Positions 28,243-38,073 of a stretch of DNA of 64,000 nt are shown in pieces (position 1 is the first letter of the stretch; every line of letters starts with the position of its first letter). Both the position numbers and the translations under genes were made by a program. A model generated the notes under the pieces. The model ran no database searches and had not been told where the DNA came from. It was given only the letters and a program-made list of their open reading frames with translations. Origin of the DNA: CAWBCR01 sp963787375 (GTDB lineage Bacteria > Chloroflexota > Anaerolineae > Aggregatilineales > UBA3940); the NCBI GenBank assembly GCA_963787375.1, contig CAWBCR010000031.1:124001-188000 (forward strand), written 5' to 3'.

Positions 28243-30664
28243 ATGGAGAGACGCATTCTAAATCGGGCTGCGTACTGGCACATTGGGGCTGCAATCCTAG
28301 TCGCTCTGGGGCTGTATGTGGCCGGCCTGCACAGCTATCTCCTCTTTCACAGCGTTGGCGAGATATTCAGCATCGTCGTTGCCTGCGGCGTGTTCATGGT
28401 CGCCTGGAATGCGCGGCAGTATCTTGACAACGATTACCTGCTGTTTCTGGGGATCGCGTACCTGTTTGTCGCCGTGCTGGACACGATCCACACGCTGGCC
28501 TATGAAGGCATGGGCGTTTTTGCCGGGTACGGTTCGAACCTGCCCACACAGTTATGGATCGCGGCCCGCTACCTCCAGAGTCTGGCGCTGCTCGCCGCCC
28601 CGATCTTCCTGCGGCGCAGGCTGAAGCCCACGCTGGCCTTCGCGGGCTTTCTGATCCTCACTGCCGCGCTGCTGGCCTCAATCTTCTACTGGCGGATCTT
28701 CCCGACCTGCTACGTCGAAGGCGTCGGGCTGACTCCCTTCAAGAAGATCAGCGAGTACATCATCTGCCTGATCGTGTTCGCTTCTTTGCTGCTGCTGGTC
28801 AAATACCGGCAGGCCTTCGACCAGAAGGTGCTGGCCCTCCTGGCCAGCTCGCTGCTGGTGATGATCGTCTCGGAGCTCATATTCGCCTCCTATAAAGGCG
28901 TATTTGGCGTCATGAACATGACCGGGCATCTGCTCAAGATCGCATCATTCTATCTGGCTTATCTGGCCATTATCCAGACCGGGCTGGTGAAACCGTTTGC
29001 GTTCCTCTTCCGCGACCTCCAGCAGGCCGAGGAGCGCTACCGCAGCCTGTTTGAAGAAGCGCCGGTGATGTATGCCGTCGTCCGTGATGAGGACCACAAG
29101 AGGGTCATTGCGGACTGCAACGAGTCGTTCCTGCGTGCGCTGGGTTACCGGCGAGACGAGGTCCTCAGCCACCCGCTGGCCGATTTCTGCCCCGGTGGCA
29201 GCCAGATCGACCCGGCTGCGCCCGCGCCGGACGGGATGGTCATTCGCGAATGTGAATTGATCGCCAAGGGGGGGCGGCGTATCGACACCATACAGCAAGT
29301 CAGTGCCGGGGTCCAACCCGAAGATGAGCAGGGCCTGCGCATCACCTTCCTCGATATCAGCGCCCGTCGCGAGGCCGAGCGGCAGTTGCTGGACGCGCTC
29401 AAAATCACCACCGACCTGTATACGATCGGCAAGGCGGTTGCCCTGGCTCACACGCCAGACGACGTGCTCCACGCGCTGCTCACCAGCAGCCACCTCACAC
29501 CGGCCCGGCGCGCTGCTGTCTTTGTCTTCGACCACCCTCCCGGCGATCAGCCTGCTACCTATGGCGAGGTGCTCGTCGACTGGACCGCCGAGGGCGCGCC
29601 GCCGTCGAACTCCCCGCCGTTTCGTGTTAGACCACTACATCCCGATCTCGCTGTTCAGCCGCGATCAGCCGGTCGTGATCGAGGACGCGGCGACCGACGA
29701 GCGCCTGATGCCAACCACGCGCCGCATGTTGGCCGATCAGGGCACACACAGCCTGATCCTTTTCCCGCTGGTCGCCAGCGACACCTGGTTTGGTATGCTC
29801 AACCTGCACTTCCCGTCCCGCTGGGATCCCTCCGAAGCGACCCTTCTGTACCTGCGTGGGCTGGTCGGGCAGGTGGCAGTGGCCCTGCACAACATGCTGC
29901 TGCTGAAAGCCGAAGCGAAGGCCCGCCACGAGGCGGAGCAGGCCAACGCCGTGAAGATGCAGTTCCTGGCGACCATCTCCCACGAGCTGCGCACCCCGCT
30001 GACCTCGATCAAGGGCTTCGCGACGACTCTGCTGGCCGACGACGTGACGTGGGACCCGGAGAGCCAGCGCAGCTTCGTCGAGACAATCAGCGAGGAAGCC
30101 GACAAGCTCACGGAACTGATCGATCAGCTCCTCAACGTGTCGCGGATTGAGTTGGGCCGCCTGCCGATGGTGCCCCAGGTGGTGACGCTTGACGACGTGA
30201 TAGGCGCGGCCCGCGTCGATCTGGAGACGCTTTCCGCCAGGCACCGGCTGGAGATCGACATCTCGCCCGGTCTGCCGCCGATCTATGCCGACTCGCGCCG
30301 CATCGCGCAGGTGGTCATCAACCTGGTCAACAACGCGGCCAAGTATGCGCCGCCCGCCACGCCGATACGCATTGCGGCACGGCGTGAGCAGGACGCCGTG
30401 CGCGTCGACGTGAGCGACGAGGGGCCGGGCATCCCGCCTGAGGACCGCGAGCGTGTCTTCGAGGCCTTCCAGCGCGGCCAGAATACCCGCAGCGAGCATG
30501 TGAACGGCGTCGGGCTGGGGCTGGCCATCTGCCAGGGCATCGTCAAAGCGCACGGCGGGCAGATGTGGATCGTCGACAGCGACGTCCCCGGCACGACCGT
30601 GGCCTTCACGATCCCGCTGGCGAGCCCGTCGCCCGATAGCAGCGAGCCGCCGCCGGAGACATAA
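28243..30664 (+). CDS. MASE3-PAS-GAF histidine kinase, one frameshift
   Basis: About 807 residues after joining frames near 29625. The N-terminal MASE3 membrane sensor (about 1-250, seven or eight helices) is very typical (FHSVGEIFSIVVACGVFMVAW, LPTQLWIAARYLQSL). A PAS domain (about 260-380), a GAF domain (about 390-555), HisKA (TISHELRTPLTSIKGF) and HATPase (NLVNNAAKYAPP, SDEGPGIPPED, GVGLGLAICQG) follow. The frame gains one base in TTTCGTGTTAGAC, where the GAF domain continues as VLDHYIPISLFSRDQ. MASE3 ligands are unknown. The OmpR-type regulator starts about 55 bp downstream and is the likely partner. Confidence 0.9.
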
Positions 30665-30720
30665 TCTCGGATACCCTGTTCAGGCGATTATCAATGCATG
30701 AAAGAAAACAGCGGCCAGCC

Positions 30721-31404
30721 ATGTACCGAGTCCTGATCGTCGACGACGATCCCAATATCCGCAAGCTCGCCCGCGTCAACCTCGAAAAGCGGGGCTACGT
30801 CACCGAGGAGGCGCAGGACGGCATCGAGGCGCTGGACATCCTCAAGCGGGGCCTGCCCGACCTCATCCTGCTCGACCTGCTGATGCCGGGCATCAGCGGC
30901 ATCGACGTGTGCCTGTGGGTTCGTGCCCAGTCCGACGTGCCGATCATTGTGCTGAGCGCCCGCGATGAAGAGGAGGCCAAGATCAGAGCCCTTGACGCCG
31001 GCGCGGACGACTACGTCACCAAGCCTTTTAGCTACGAGGAGCTGCTGGCCCGCGTGCGCGCCGTCATGCGGCGCACCTCCGGCGAAGCGCAGGCCAGCCA
31101 CGCGCACCGCGTCGAGATCGGCGACCTGCTGATCGACCTTGAAGCGCGCCGGGCTTTCGTGGGCGGCATCGACCTGCAGCTCACGCGGACCGAGTTCGCG
31201 CTGCTGGCCGAGATGGCACACAACCTCGGCAGCGTCCTGTCTCACGAGGAGCTGCTGGCCCGCGTGTGGGGCCCCGAATACCGCGACGAAAGTCACTACC
31301 TCTACATCTACCTGGGGCGCATCCGCAGGAAGCTGGGCAGCAAGTACAGCGACCTGATCGAGACGGTATCGGGCGTGGGCTACCTGATGCGCGCCTCACT
31401 GTAG
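30721..31404 (+). CDS. OmpR-family response regulator (KdpE-like)
   Basis: 227 residues from ATG 30721; an ATG at 30694 is in frame and possible, but neither has a strong ribosome site. The receiver has VDDD, Asp52 (LLDLLMPG), Ser in LSAR and Lys in TKPFSY. The winged-helix output domain (about 130-227) has LTRTEFALLAEMAHN, YIYLGRIRRKLG and ETVSGVGYLMR. It is encoded right after the MASE3 kinase and is probably its cognate regulator. Targets are unknown. Confidence 0.92.
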   Translation: MYRVLIVDDDPNIRKLARVNLEKRGYVTEEAQDGIEALDILKRGLPDLILLDLLMPGISGIDVCLWVRAQSDVPIIVLSARDEEEAKIRALDAGADDYVTKPFSYEELLARVRAVMRRTSGEAQASHAHRVEIGDLLIDLEARRAFVGGIDLQLTRTEFALLAEMAHNLGSVLSHEELLARVWGPEYRDESHYLYIYLGRIRRKLGSKYSDLIETVSGVGYLMRASL

Positions 31405-31608
31405 CAACATACAAACTGTGACAGGCGTTTCTGGCACAGGGCAGAAGGCGTCTGCTCTCCTCGATCTGCGATTCACCGCGTCCGGCACACAGCCCGGCCA
31501 TAAGTCCATAAGCCACTAGTTATATGTCCAGCCTCCGTCGATGCTTATTTAGGTTCTGTTTGGGACTTTTTTAGGCCGCCTGTGCTAGACTCATCATGTC
31601 AGAATAGC

Positions 31609-32022
31609 ATGGGGCATAGAGTTATTTCCTGGCCGCAGGCGGGTTATCGGGTGACGTACATTCTGGTCCTCTCAAGAGGATTGAACCTTAGACGATACTG
31701 TGTGGACAACCTGGTCATTCGGGGCTACATCGCGATCGGGCTGGCGAGCATCCACGAGGGGGCAACACTGTTCCAGCGCAACCCGCCCGACTGCATTCTT
31801 CTGTGCCAGATACCCGACCTGAACGAGGGCGATCTCAAGGCTATCCGCACCTATCCCGAACTGGACAGGACCCCGCTGCTGATCATGAGCGCCGACCGCC
31901 CTGCGCCGGACTGGATGGCGCGCTGGCGGATCGCCACGCACCTCGCGCCGCTGACCGCCGCCAGCGAGATCGTCGAGCAACTAAGTCCCTGGCTCAGCGG
32001 CAGTGGGCTTCACGCCCATTAG
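31609..32022 (+). CDS. degenerate receiver-like protein
   Basis: 137 residues from ATG 31609; starts at GTG 31582 or GTG 31651 are also possible and no strong ribosome site decides. From residue 15 the sequence follows a CheY-like fold (VTYILVLSRGLNLRR, then RNPPDCILLCQIPDL, then TPLLIMSADRP). The acidic pocket is SR instead of DD, the phospho-acceptor Asp is replaced by Cys (ILLCQ), and the conserved Lys is missing. It cannot be phosphorylated in the usual way, so it is best described as a pseudo-receiver, possibly a protein-binding module for the nearby kinases. It follows the MASE3 regulator gene by about 200 bp. Confidence 0.6.
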   Translation: MGHRVISWPQAGYRVTYILVLSRGLNLRRYCVDNLVIRGYIAIGLASIHEGATLFQRNPPDCILLCQIPDLNEGDLKAIRTYPELDRTPLLIMSADRPAPDWMARWRIATHLAPLTAASEIVEQLSPWLSGSGLHAH

Positions 32023-32128
32023 GGAGGGAAGGCTCGCCGTCACTTTCTGACATGTTTTGGACGCTGCGCAGACCTGATTCTGACACAGCCACGATATGCT
32101 GAGTGATAGAGAATAGCCCTGATACCAC

Positions 32129-32159
32129 GCGGCGCGGAGGCAGCAAAGCCTCGCGCCGC
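32129..32159. repeat. strong intergenic hairpin
   Basis: GCGGCGCGGAGGC (32129-32141) pairs with GCCTCGCGCCGC (32148-32159) with one bulged G. No T tract follows. It could end transcription of the pseudo-receiver gene or be a dispersed palindrome. Confidence 0.5.
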
Positions 32160-32178
32160 TCAATCTGGTCAGGATAGT

Positions 32179-32205
32179 CCGCCCGGCGGGAGTTCCGGCG
32201 GGCGG
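32179..32205 (+). terminator. hairpin before the 32224 gene
   Basis: CCGCCCG (32179-32185) pairs with CGGGCGG (32199-32205), and TATTT follows. It lies directly before the ribosome site of the next gene, so it may be a weak terminator or attenuator. Confidence 0.4.
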
Positions 32206-32223
32206 TATTTGAGAGGGAATCGA

Positions 32224-32586
32224 TTGGCTACATTGGCTACCGACGCCACCCGCGAGGTGCTGCGTCATTTCGACATTATTCTGCGTGACCTGCGCATGAT
32301 CGAGCCGCGCATCCGGCATGAAGCGTACTTCTGCCATCCCAGCATCTGGGTGGGCGACCAGCCGTTCATCGCGGTTGAGGCGTCTGACATGGTCTTCCGG
32401 CTGCCTGAGGAGGTCCGGTTAGAGGCGTGGCAGTTGCAGGGCTCACATTTGTGGAAGCCATCGGGGAGCCCCGACACGCCGCCGTCGACGGAATGGGTGC
32501 GGGTCCACAGCCGGTTTGCCGACCGCTGGCCGTATTTTGCCGAGCAGGCGCTGTCCTACGCCGTAATGATGGAGAGTGGCGCTTAG
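32224..32586 (+). CDS. small protein with TfoX/YjbR/DUF5519-like features
   Basis: 120 residues from a TTG start at 32224, supported by GAGAGGG 6-7 nt upstream. The order of a short helical start, a beta-hairpin (CHPSIWVGDQPFIAVEAS), a segment DMVFRLPEE and a closing Trp-rich helix (RFADRWPYFAEQALSYAV) recalls the small TfoX-N, MmcQ/YjbR and DUF5519 families. Those are single-domain proteins with poorly defined roles. The match is by eye and weak. Its stop codon overlaps, tail to tail, that of the large kinase on the other strand. Confidence 0.6.
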   Translation: MATLATDATREVLRHFDIILRDLRMIEPRIRHEAYFCHPSIWVGDQPFIAVEASDMVFRLPEEVRLEAWQLQGSHLWKPSGSPDTPPSTEWVRVHSRFADRWPYFAEQALSYAVMMESGA

Positions 32587-35500
32587 CCCGGCTCGACGGG
32601 CAGCGTGAAACAGAACGTGCTGCCCTGCCCGGGCGTGTTCTCCATCCAGATGCGCCCACCGTGCATCTCGACGAGTTGCTTGCAGATGGTCAGCCCCAGC
32701 CCCGTGCCGCCCACCGCCGAGTTTGACATATCGACCCGGTAGAAGCGCTCGAACAGGCGGGGCTGCAGTTCCGGCGGCACGCCAATGCCACTGTCCTGCA
32801 CCGAAACGCAGACCGCATCGCTTTCGAGCCATGCCCGCACGCTGATCGGGCCACCCTGCGGCGAGTATTTGACGGCGTTCGACAGCAGGTTGCGCAGCAC
32901 CTGCCCCACGCGGAACGGATCGACCCGCACCGCCGGCAGGTCGCTCGCCACAGAGATCTCGAAGCGATGCCGCGGGTTTGGCTCGCGGAAGGGCCCCACT
33001 GCATCCTCGATCAGCGGGGGCAGGTCGACTGGCTGCAGGTCCAGCGCCATACCATGGCCTGCTTCCAGCCGCGACAGGTCCAGCAGGTCGTCGATGATCT
33101 TCGACAGGTTGATAGCCTGCTCGTTGATCATGCCCAGATAGCGCTGGGCTCGCTCGCCGTCCATCTCGCGCATCAGCAGAAGTTCGGCAAAGCCCCGGAT
33201 GGTTGTCAGCGGCGTACGCAGCTCGTGCGCCGCCGTCGAGACGAACGCATCCTTGATGCGCTCGACCTCTTTCAGCGCGGTGATGTCGCGCAGGCTGCAC
33301 ACCACGCCAGCGACCACCCCTTCCTGCCAGATGGAGGCCAGCGCCACGTCGGCGTCGAACAAATCGCCGTTCTTGCGGCGCGCCGTGATCTCCAGCCGAA
33401 CGGACGTGTGGATCGACCTGACTTCTGTGATGGCCTCGCGCAGCATCGCCGACCATTTCTCCGCGGCCAGCAAGTCGGTGTGCTTGCCAGCAACCTCGCC
33501 CGTGTCATAGCCAAACGTCTCGCTGAACGCCCGGTTGACCAACTCAATGGTGCCGTCCGCGTTGAGCAGCAGGATGGCGTCCGGGCTGTTGTGCAGGATA
33601 GCCTGAACCTGCTTGAGCACCTCTTCCAGATCGGTGGTACGCTCTTCGACGGCCTGCACCAGAATGCTGCTGTAGTTCTCAAGCTCCTGGTAAAGGCGCG
33701 CATTGCGGATGGCAACAGCCGCCTGGTCGGCGAAAGCTTGCAGGCGCTTGGCGTGCTCATCGTTGAAGGAGCCGGGGATGGCGCTGTCGAGGAAGATGAA
33801 GCCGATAGCTTTGCCGTCACTCATGATCGGCGCGCCAGCTTCTGACCTGATCCAGGCCGTGATCGGGAATGTGCGCCAGTCGCCGTAGGCTGCAGTGTCG
33901 GGGATGGCCAGTGCTCTGCCGGTCTCGGCCATGCGCTTCAAGTTGGGGGTCCCGGCCAGCGGCAGGCGCAGACTTTTAAGCGCCTTCAGGTCGCCGGGGT
34001 AATTCTGGCTGCGAATGATCCGCCCCACACCATCTTCGACCAGCATGATGTTGGCCGTCTGGTGCGGCACGATGCGTTCCAGGCTGCCCAGGATGGTGTC
34101 GAGTACCTGGTCGAGGTCAAGCGTGCCGTTCAGCGCAGCAGCTGAATCGGCCAGCGCTTCGGCCAGCGCCCGCTGCTCGCGCTCTGACTCGTACAGCCGA
34201 GCGTTGTGAATGGCGACCGCCGCCTGGTCGGCGAAAGCTTGCAGGCGTTTGGCTTGCTCGTCGCCGAAGAAGCCGGGGGTGGCGCTGTTCACATTAACAA
34301 AGCCAATCGTTTTGCCATGGCTCATGATCGGCGCGCCGGCGAACGACCCGATCCAGTCCGTCACTGGCGATTTGACCCAACCGTCGAACAACTTGACATC
34401 AGGGATCGCCAGCGGCCTGCCCGTGTCAGCCATGACCTTCAGGTTGGGAGTCTGGGCCAGCGGCAGGCGCAAATCCTTGAGCGCCTCCTCATCGCCGGGG
34501 TAATTCTGGCTGCGAACGACCCGCCCCACACCATCTTCGACCAGCATGATGTTGGCCGTCTGGTGCGGCACGATGCGTTCCAGGCTGCTCAGGATGGCGT
34601 CAAGCACCTGGTTCAGGTCGAGCGTGCCGTTCAGCGCTGCAGCTGAACCGGCCAGCGCTTCGGCCAGCGTCCGCTGCTCGCGCTCTAACTCGTACAACTG
34701 CGCGTTGCGGATCGCGACCGCCGCCTGGTCGGCGAAAACTTGCAGGCGTTTGGCTTGCTCCTCGCTGAAGAAGCCGGGAGTGGCGCTGGCCAGATTAACA
34801 AAGCCAATCGTTTCGCCATAGCTCACGATCGGCGCGCTAGCGGACGACCTGATCCAGTCCGTCACCGGCGATTTGACCCAACCGTCGAACGACTTGACAT
34901 CAGGAATCGCCAGCGGCCTGCCCGTGTCAGCCATGACCTTCAGGTTGGGAGTCTCGGCCAGCGGCAGGCGCAAGTCCATGAGCGCCTCCACATCGCCGGG
35001 GTAATTCTGGGTACGAACGACCCGCCCCACACCATCTTCGACCAGCATGATGTTGGCCGCCTGGTGTGGCACGATGCGTTCCAGGCTGCTCAGGATGGTA
35101 TCAAGCACCTGGTCGAGGTCGAGCGTGCCGTTCAGCGCTGCGGTGGAGACGACCAGCGCCTCGGCCAGTGCCCGCTGCTCGCGCTCTAACTCGTACAAGC
35201 GGGCATTTTGAATGGCGACCGCCGCCTGGTCGGCCAGCAGGCTGAGCAGCAGCACGTCGGACTCTGTGAATACACGCGGCGCGCGGGCGTTGGCATCGAG
35301 CACACCCAGGAATTCGCCACTCCAAGCAATGGGTACGCCTACAACCGCGGTCCAGGGATGGCCCGCATAGACCTCCGCACGTCCTTCCCATTGTGCATAA
35401 TTGTTCACGATGAGCGGATCGCCGCTGTCCCACACCCTGCCCGAAAGGCCCTCTCCGCGCTCCAATTCTGATCCCAGCGGGGCCATGCCGGGCCCCGCGC

Positions 35501-36449
35501 TCACCGTCCATTCGATCACATCGCGTGCAGGACGGTAGAGGTAGATGCCGCCGGCTTCTGCGTTCAGCAGCCGGATGGCGTGCCTGACGAGCGCGTCCAG
35601 CAGCAATTCCAGGTCGAGCCAGGCGGTGATATCCAGCGTCACCTGGCGCAGCGCGTCCAGTTGATCGGCGTAGTGTTGCAGGCGCTGCTCGGCGCGCACG
35701 CGTTCGGTGATGTCTTCATGGGCGATGACGACGCGTCGGGGGCCGCCGGAGGGGAAGGGTGTCACCTGCAGTGAGAACCAATTCTCCTCGTCGGGGCACG
35801 CGCAGGTGTACCCCGTCACGAAACTGTCGCGCTCGCCGGCCAACACGCTGCGAATGGCCGCAGCCACATGCCGGGCGAAATCCACATCCTCGCCACTGGT
35901 GGTGTCACACACGGCGAGATAATTTGCCCCCTCGTTGACCGCCTCCGGCGGCGCGCCACTTTCGGCGGCAAGTGCGCGCCACGCCTCGTTGACGGTAACA
36001 ATCGTCCCCTGCTCGTCGACGATGGCGATACGCGCCGAGTGCCCATCCAGCATCGCACGGGCGAACTGGTCGGCGCGGCTGATCGCCAGCGCATAGCGCA
36101 GCGACCGCTCCAGCAGTCTGCCGTCAAAGCTGCCCCTGACGAGGACATCCTGCGCCCCGCGCGTCAGGGCGTCTTCGGCGCTGTCATCAGGGCTAACCAG
36201 CACGACGATTGGCACGTAGGGGGCCGCCTGCCGCAACGTGGCCAGCGCGTCGAGGCCGCCGGACAGCGCCAGGTCCAGCAGGATCGCGTCGGCGGGGCTG
36301 CGCGCGAGCGCGCTGCACGCTGCCTCCACCGACGCGGCATGCGTCAGCGCAAAGTGGCCCTCGCCATCCAACATCGCGCCAAATACACGAGCGTCATCTG
36401 GATCGGGGCTGATCAGTAGAATTGCGAACCTATCAGTGGCTTCTGCCAT
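32583..36449 (-). CDS. giant histidine kinase (REC-PAS-GAF-3xGAF-PAS-HisKA-HATPase)
   Basis: 1288 residues, soluble. The order is a receiver-like domain (about 8-125; Asp in ILLDLAL), PAS (about 130-255), a first GAF (about 275-420), three consecutive near-identical GAF units of 167 residues (about 410-910), PAS (about 945-1055), HisKA (STAAHELRTPLTTIRGF) and HATPase (NLLSNAVKYSPQGG, QDSGIGVPPE, GTGLGLTICK). The receiver lacks the usual Lys (DVLVRGS). Each GAF unit begins with REQRALAEAL-type helices that link it to the previous one. The C-terminal half is closely related to that of the kinase at 24279, so the two probably arose by duplication. No partner regulator is adjacent. Confidence 0.92.
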   Translation of the reverse strand: MAEATDRFAILLISPDPDDARVFGAMLDGEGHFALTHAASVEAACSALARSPADAILLDLALSGGLDALATLRQAAPYVPIVVLVSPDDSAEDALTRGAQDVLVRGSFDGRLLERSLRYALAISRADQFARAMLDGHSARIAIVDEQGTIVTVNEAWRALAAESGAPPEAVNEGANYLAVCDTTSGEDVDFARHVAAAIRSVLAGERDSFVTGYTCACPDEENWFSLQVTPFPSGGPRRVVIAHEDITERVRAEQRLQHYADQLDALRQVTLDITAWLDLELLLDALVRHAIRLLNAEAGGIYLYRPARDVIEWTVSAGPGMAPLGSELERGEGLSGRVWDSGDPLIVNNYAQWEGRAEVYAGHPWTAVVGVPIAWSGEFLGVLDANARAPRVFTESDVLLLSLLADQAAVAIQNARLYELEREQRALAEALVVSTAALNGTLDLDQVLDTILSSLERIVPHQAANIMLVEDGVGRVVRTQNYPGDVEALMDLRLPLAETPNLKVMADTGRPLAIPDVKSFDGWVKSPVTDWIRSSASAPIVSYGETIGFVNLASATPGFFSEEQAKRLQVFADQAAVAIRNAQLYELEREQRTLAEALAGSAAALNGTLDLNQVLDAILSSLERIVPHQTANIMLVEDGVGRVVRSQNYPGDEEALKDLRLPLAQTPNLKVMADTGRPLAIPDVKLFDGWVKSPVTDWIGSFAGAPIMSHGKTIGFVNVNSATPGFFGDEQAKRLQAFADQAAVAIHNARLYESEREQRALAEALADSAAALNGTLDLDQVLDTILGSLERIVPHQTANIMLVEDGVGRIIRSQNYPGDLKALKSLRLPLAGTPNLKRMAETGRALAIPDTAAYGDWRTFPITAWIRSEAGAPIMSDGKAIGFIFLDSAIPGSFNDEHAKRLQAFADQAAVAIRNARLYQELENYSSILVQAVEERTTDLEEVLKQVQAILHNSPDAILLLNADGTIELVNRAFSETFGYDTGEVAGKHTDLLAAEKWSAMLREAITEVRSIHTSVRLEITARRKNGDLFDADVALASIWQEGVVAGVVCSLRDITALKEVERIKDAFVSTAAHELRTPLTTIRGFAELLLMREMDGERAQRYLGMINEQAINLSKIIDDLLDLSRLEAGHGMALDLQPVDLPPLIEDAVGPFREPNPRHRFEISVASDLPAVRVDPFRVGQVLRNLLSNAVKYSPQGGPISVRAWLESDAVCVSVQDSGIGVPPELQPRLFERFYRVDMSNSAVGGTGLGLTICKQLVEMHGGRIWMENTPGQGSTFCFTLPVEPG
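33719..35221 (-). repeat. three tandem 501-bp coding repeats (GAF units)
   Basis: The marker CCGCCTGGTC recurs at 33719, 34220, 34721 and 35222, an exact 501-bp period equal to 167 codons. Long stretches of the units are nearly identical in DNA. Two of the encoded units (the second and third from the left on the map) are about 85% identical by eye; the unit at the left is more diverged in its middle part. Confidence 0.9.
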
Positions 36450-36571
36450 AAAACACTGCCGGGGCTATGCCCAGCGAGGTCCTTCCATCACGTGCCCTGG
36501 TTTCGCACCTGATATTATGGCGCAGATGGTGCAGGGACGCTATTCGGGGAATCACGTAGGTGCGCGCTGCT

Positions 36572-36600
36572 TTCGGCAGGGCCTCAGCCCGCGTTATAAT
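36572..36600 (+). promoter_or_regulatory. putative promoter of the HPr-nagA operon
   Basis: A perfect TATAAT at 36595-36600 with TTCGGC at 36572-36577, 17 bp apart. The start of transcription would fall within a few bases of the HPr ribosome site, giving a very short leader. Confidence 0.55.
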
Positions 36601-36621
36601 GGCGCGTGAGGAGCCGCTGTC

Positions 36622-36903
36622 ATGATCGCAACCCGTGACATCGTCATTGCCAACAAGGTGGGGCTGCACGCCCGGCCCGCCGCTGCCTTTGTCGATCTGG
36701 CGTCGCGCTTCGCGTCGGAGATCACCCTGACCAACCTGACGAGGGCCGGGCAGCCGGTAAACGCCAAGAGCCTCATCGCCGTGATCGCCTCCGGCACCTT
36801 CCAGAACCACACCATCCAAATTACAGCCGACGGCGACGACGCGCAGGAGGCGGTCGACGCGCTGGCCGCGCTCGCCGCGCGCAACTTCGGCGAACAGGAG
36901 TAG
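36622..36903 (+). CDS. HPr family phosphocarrier protein
   Basis: 93 residues. The active-site motif GLHARPAA places the phospho-acceptor at His16, and NAKSLIAVI holds the regulatory-serine position (Ser50), as in HPr proteins that HprK can modify. HPr passes phosphate from enzyme I to PTS permeases or acts as a regulator. No enzyme I or EII is in the window. GAGGAG upstream supports ATG 36622. nagA follows 5 bp later, so the gene probably links sugar-phosphate status to amino-sugar use. Confidence 0.9.
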   Translation: MIATRDIVIANKVGLHARPAAAFVDLASRFASEITLTNLTRAGQPVNAKSLIAVIASGTFQNHTIQITADGDDAQEAVDALAALAARNFGEQE

Positions 36904-36908
36904 CCCCC

Positions 36909-38066
36909 ATGCCTGAAACCCTCACGCTGATCACCGGTGGCACGCTCGTCACGCCGTCGAAAGTCCACCCGCATGGGGCTGTGCTGGTCGCCGGGACGCG
37001 CATCCGGGCTGCCGGCGCGGAAGGCTCGTTCGACGTGCCGCGCGAGGCGCAGGTCGTCGACGCGGGCGGTGGACGCATCATCCCCGGCCTGATCGACGTG
37101 CACATTCACGGTCTGGAGGGCCATGCCGCCGCCGGGCCGGGGCTGGCCGACGTGATCCGCGCGCTGCCCGCTCACGGCGTGACCGCCTTTCTCCCGACCA
37201 GCTACGACGCGGCGCGTGTCGACCTGTGCGAGGCGCTGGCGCAGATGCGTCCCCTGGTCGAACAGCCGCCCATTGGGGCGAAGCCGCTCGGCATCCACAT
37301 GGAAGGGCCGTGGCTCTCGCCCAAACACCCCGGCGCGGGCAACCCGGCGCGCTTCTACCCGCTGACCGAGGGCGATGTGATCGACTTTCAGGACGCATCC
37401 GGCGGGCGGGTGCGCATGGTCACCTTCGCGCCGGAGGAGGGCGACGCGCTGAACGTCATCCCGTGGCTGGTTGAGCATGGCATCATCCCCACGCTGGGCC
37501 ACTCCGACGCCGACTACGATACGGTCCACCGCGCGGTGGCGCTGGGCCTGAACCATGCCACGCACACCTACAACGCCATGCGCGGGCTGCATCACCGCGA
37601 CCCCGGCACGCTGGGCGCGGTGCTCGACCACGACGAGATCGTCGCGCAGCTCATCGCTGATGGGCATCACGTACATCCCGCCGCGATGCGCATCCTGATC
37701 CGCGCCAAGGGCGTCGAACGGGTGTGCCTGGTCAGCGACGCGACGCCGCCCGCCGGGCTGCCGCCGGGGCGCGTCGAATGGGAGGGCCGCACGCTGGTCG
37801 GCGACGGGCAGACGGTGCGCCTCGAAGACGGCACGCTGGCCGGGTCGGCGACGCTGCTCGACGGGATGCTGCGCGTGCTGGTCGAGCAGGCGGGCGTCGA
37901 CTTCAAGGACGCTGTCCGCATGGCGACCGACGTGCCCGCCCGGCTGCTGAGTGTCTACAAGGGCAGGCTTCAGCCCGGCTACGACGCGGATATCACCGTG
38001 CTGGACGACGATTATCACCCGCGTCTGACGATGGTCGGCGGGCAGATCGTCTACCGGGCGGATTAG
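36909..38066 (+). CDS. nagA: N-acetylglucosamine-6-phosphate deacetylase
   Basis: 385 residues of the amidohydrolase superfamily. It hydrolyses GlcNAc-6-P to glucosamine-6-P and acetate. Metal and substrate motifs: DVHIHG near 63, GIHMEGPWLSP near 127, LGHSDA near 196, HTYNAMR near 219, ADGHHVHP near 250 and the catalytic Asp in LVSDAT near 276. The C-terminal beta-sandwich ends GYDADITVLD. The frame is intact. It lies between HPr and a hexulose-phosphate isomerase-like gene, within a sugar-phosphate operon. Confidence 0.94.
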   Translation: MPETLTLITGGTLVTPSKVHPHGAVLVAGTRIRAAGAEGSFDVPREAQVVDAGGGRIIPGLIDVHIHGLEGHAAAGPGLADVIRALPAHGVTAFLPTSYDAARVDLCEALAQMRPLVEQPPIGAKPLGIHMEGPWLSPKHPGAGNPARFYPLTEGDVIDFQDASGGRVRMVTFAPEEGDALNVIPWLVEHGIIPTLGHSDADYDTVHRAVALGLNHATHTYNAMRGLHHRDPGTLGAVLDHDEIVAQLIADGHHVHPAAMRILIRAKGVERVCLVSDATPPAGLPPGRVEWEGRTLVGDGQTVRLEDGTLAGSATLLDGMLRVLVEQAGVDFKDAVRMATDVPARLLSVYKGRLQPGYDADITVLDDDYHPRLTMVGGQIVYRAD

Positions 38067-38073
38067 ATAGCCC

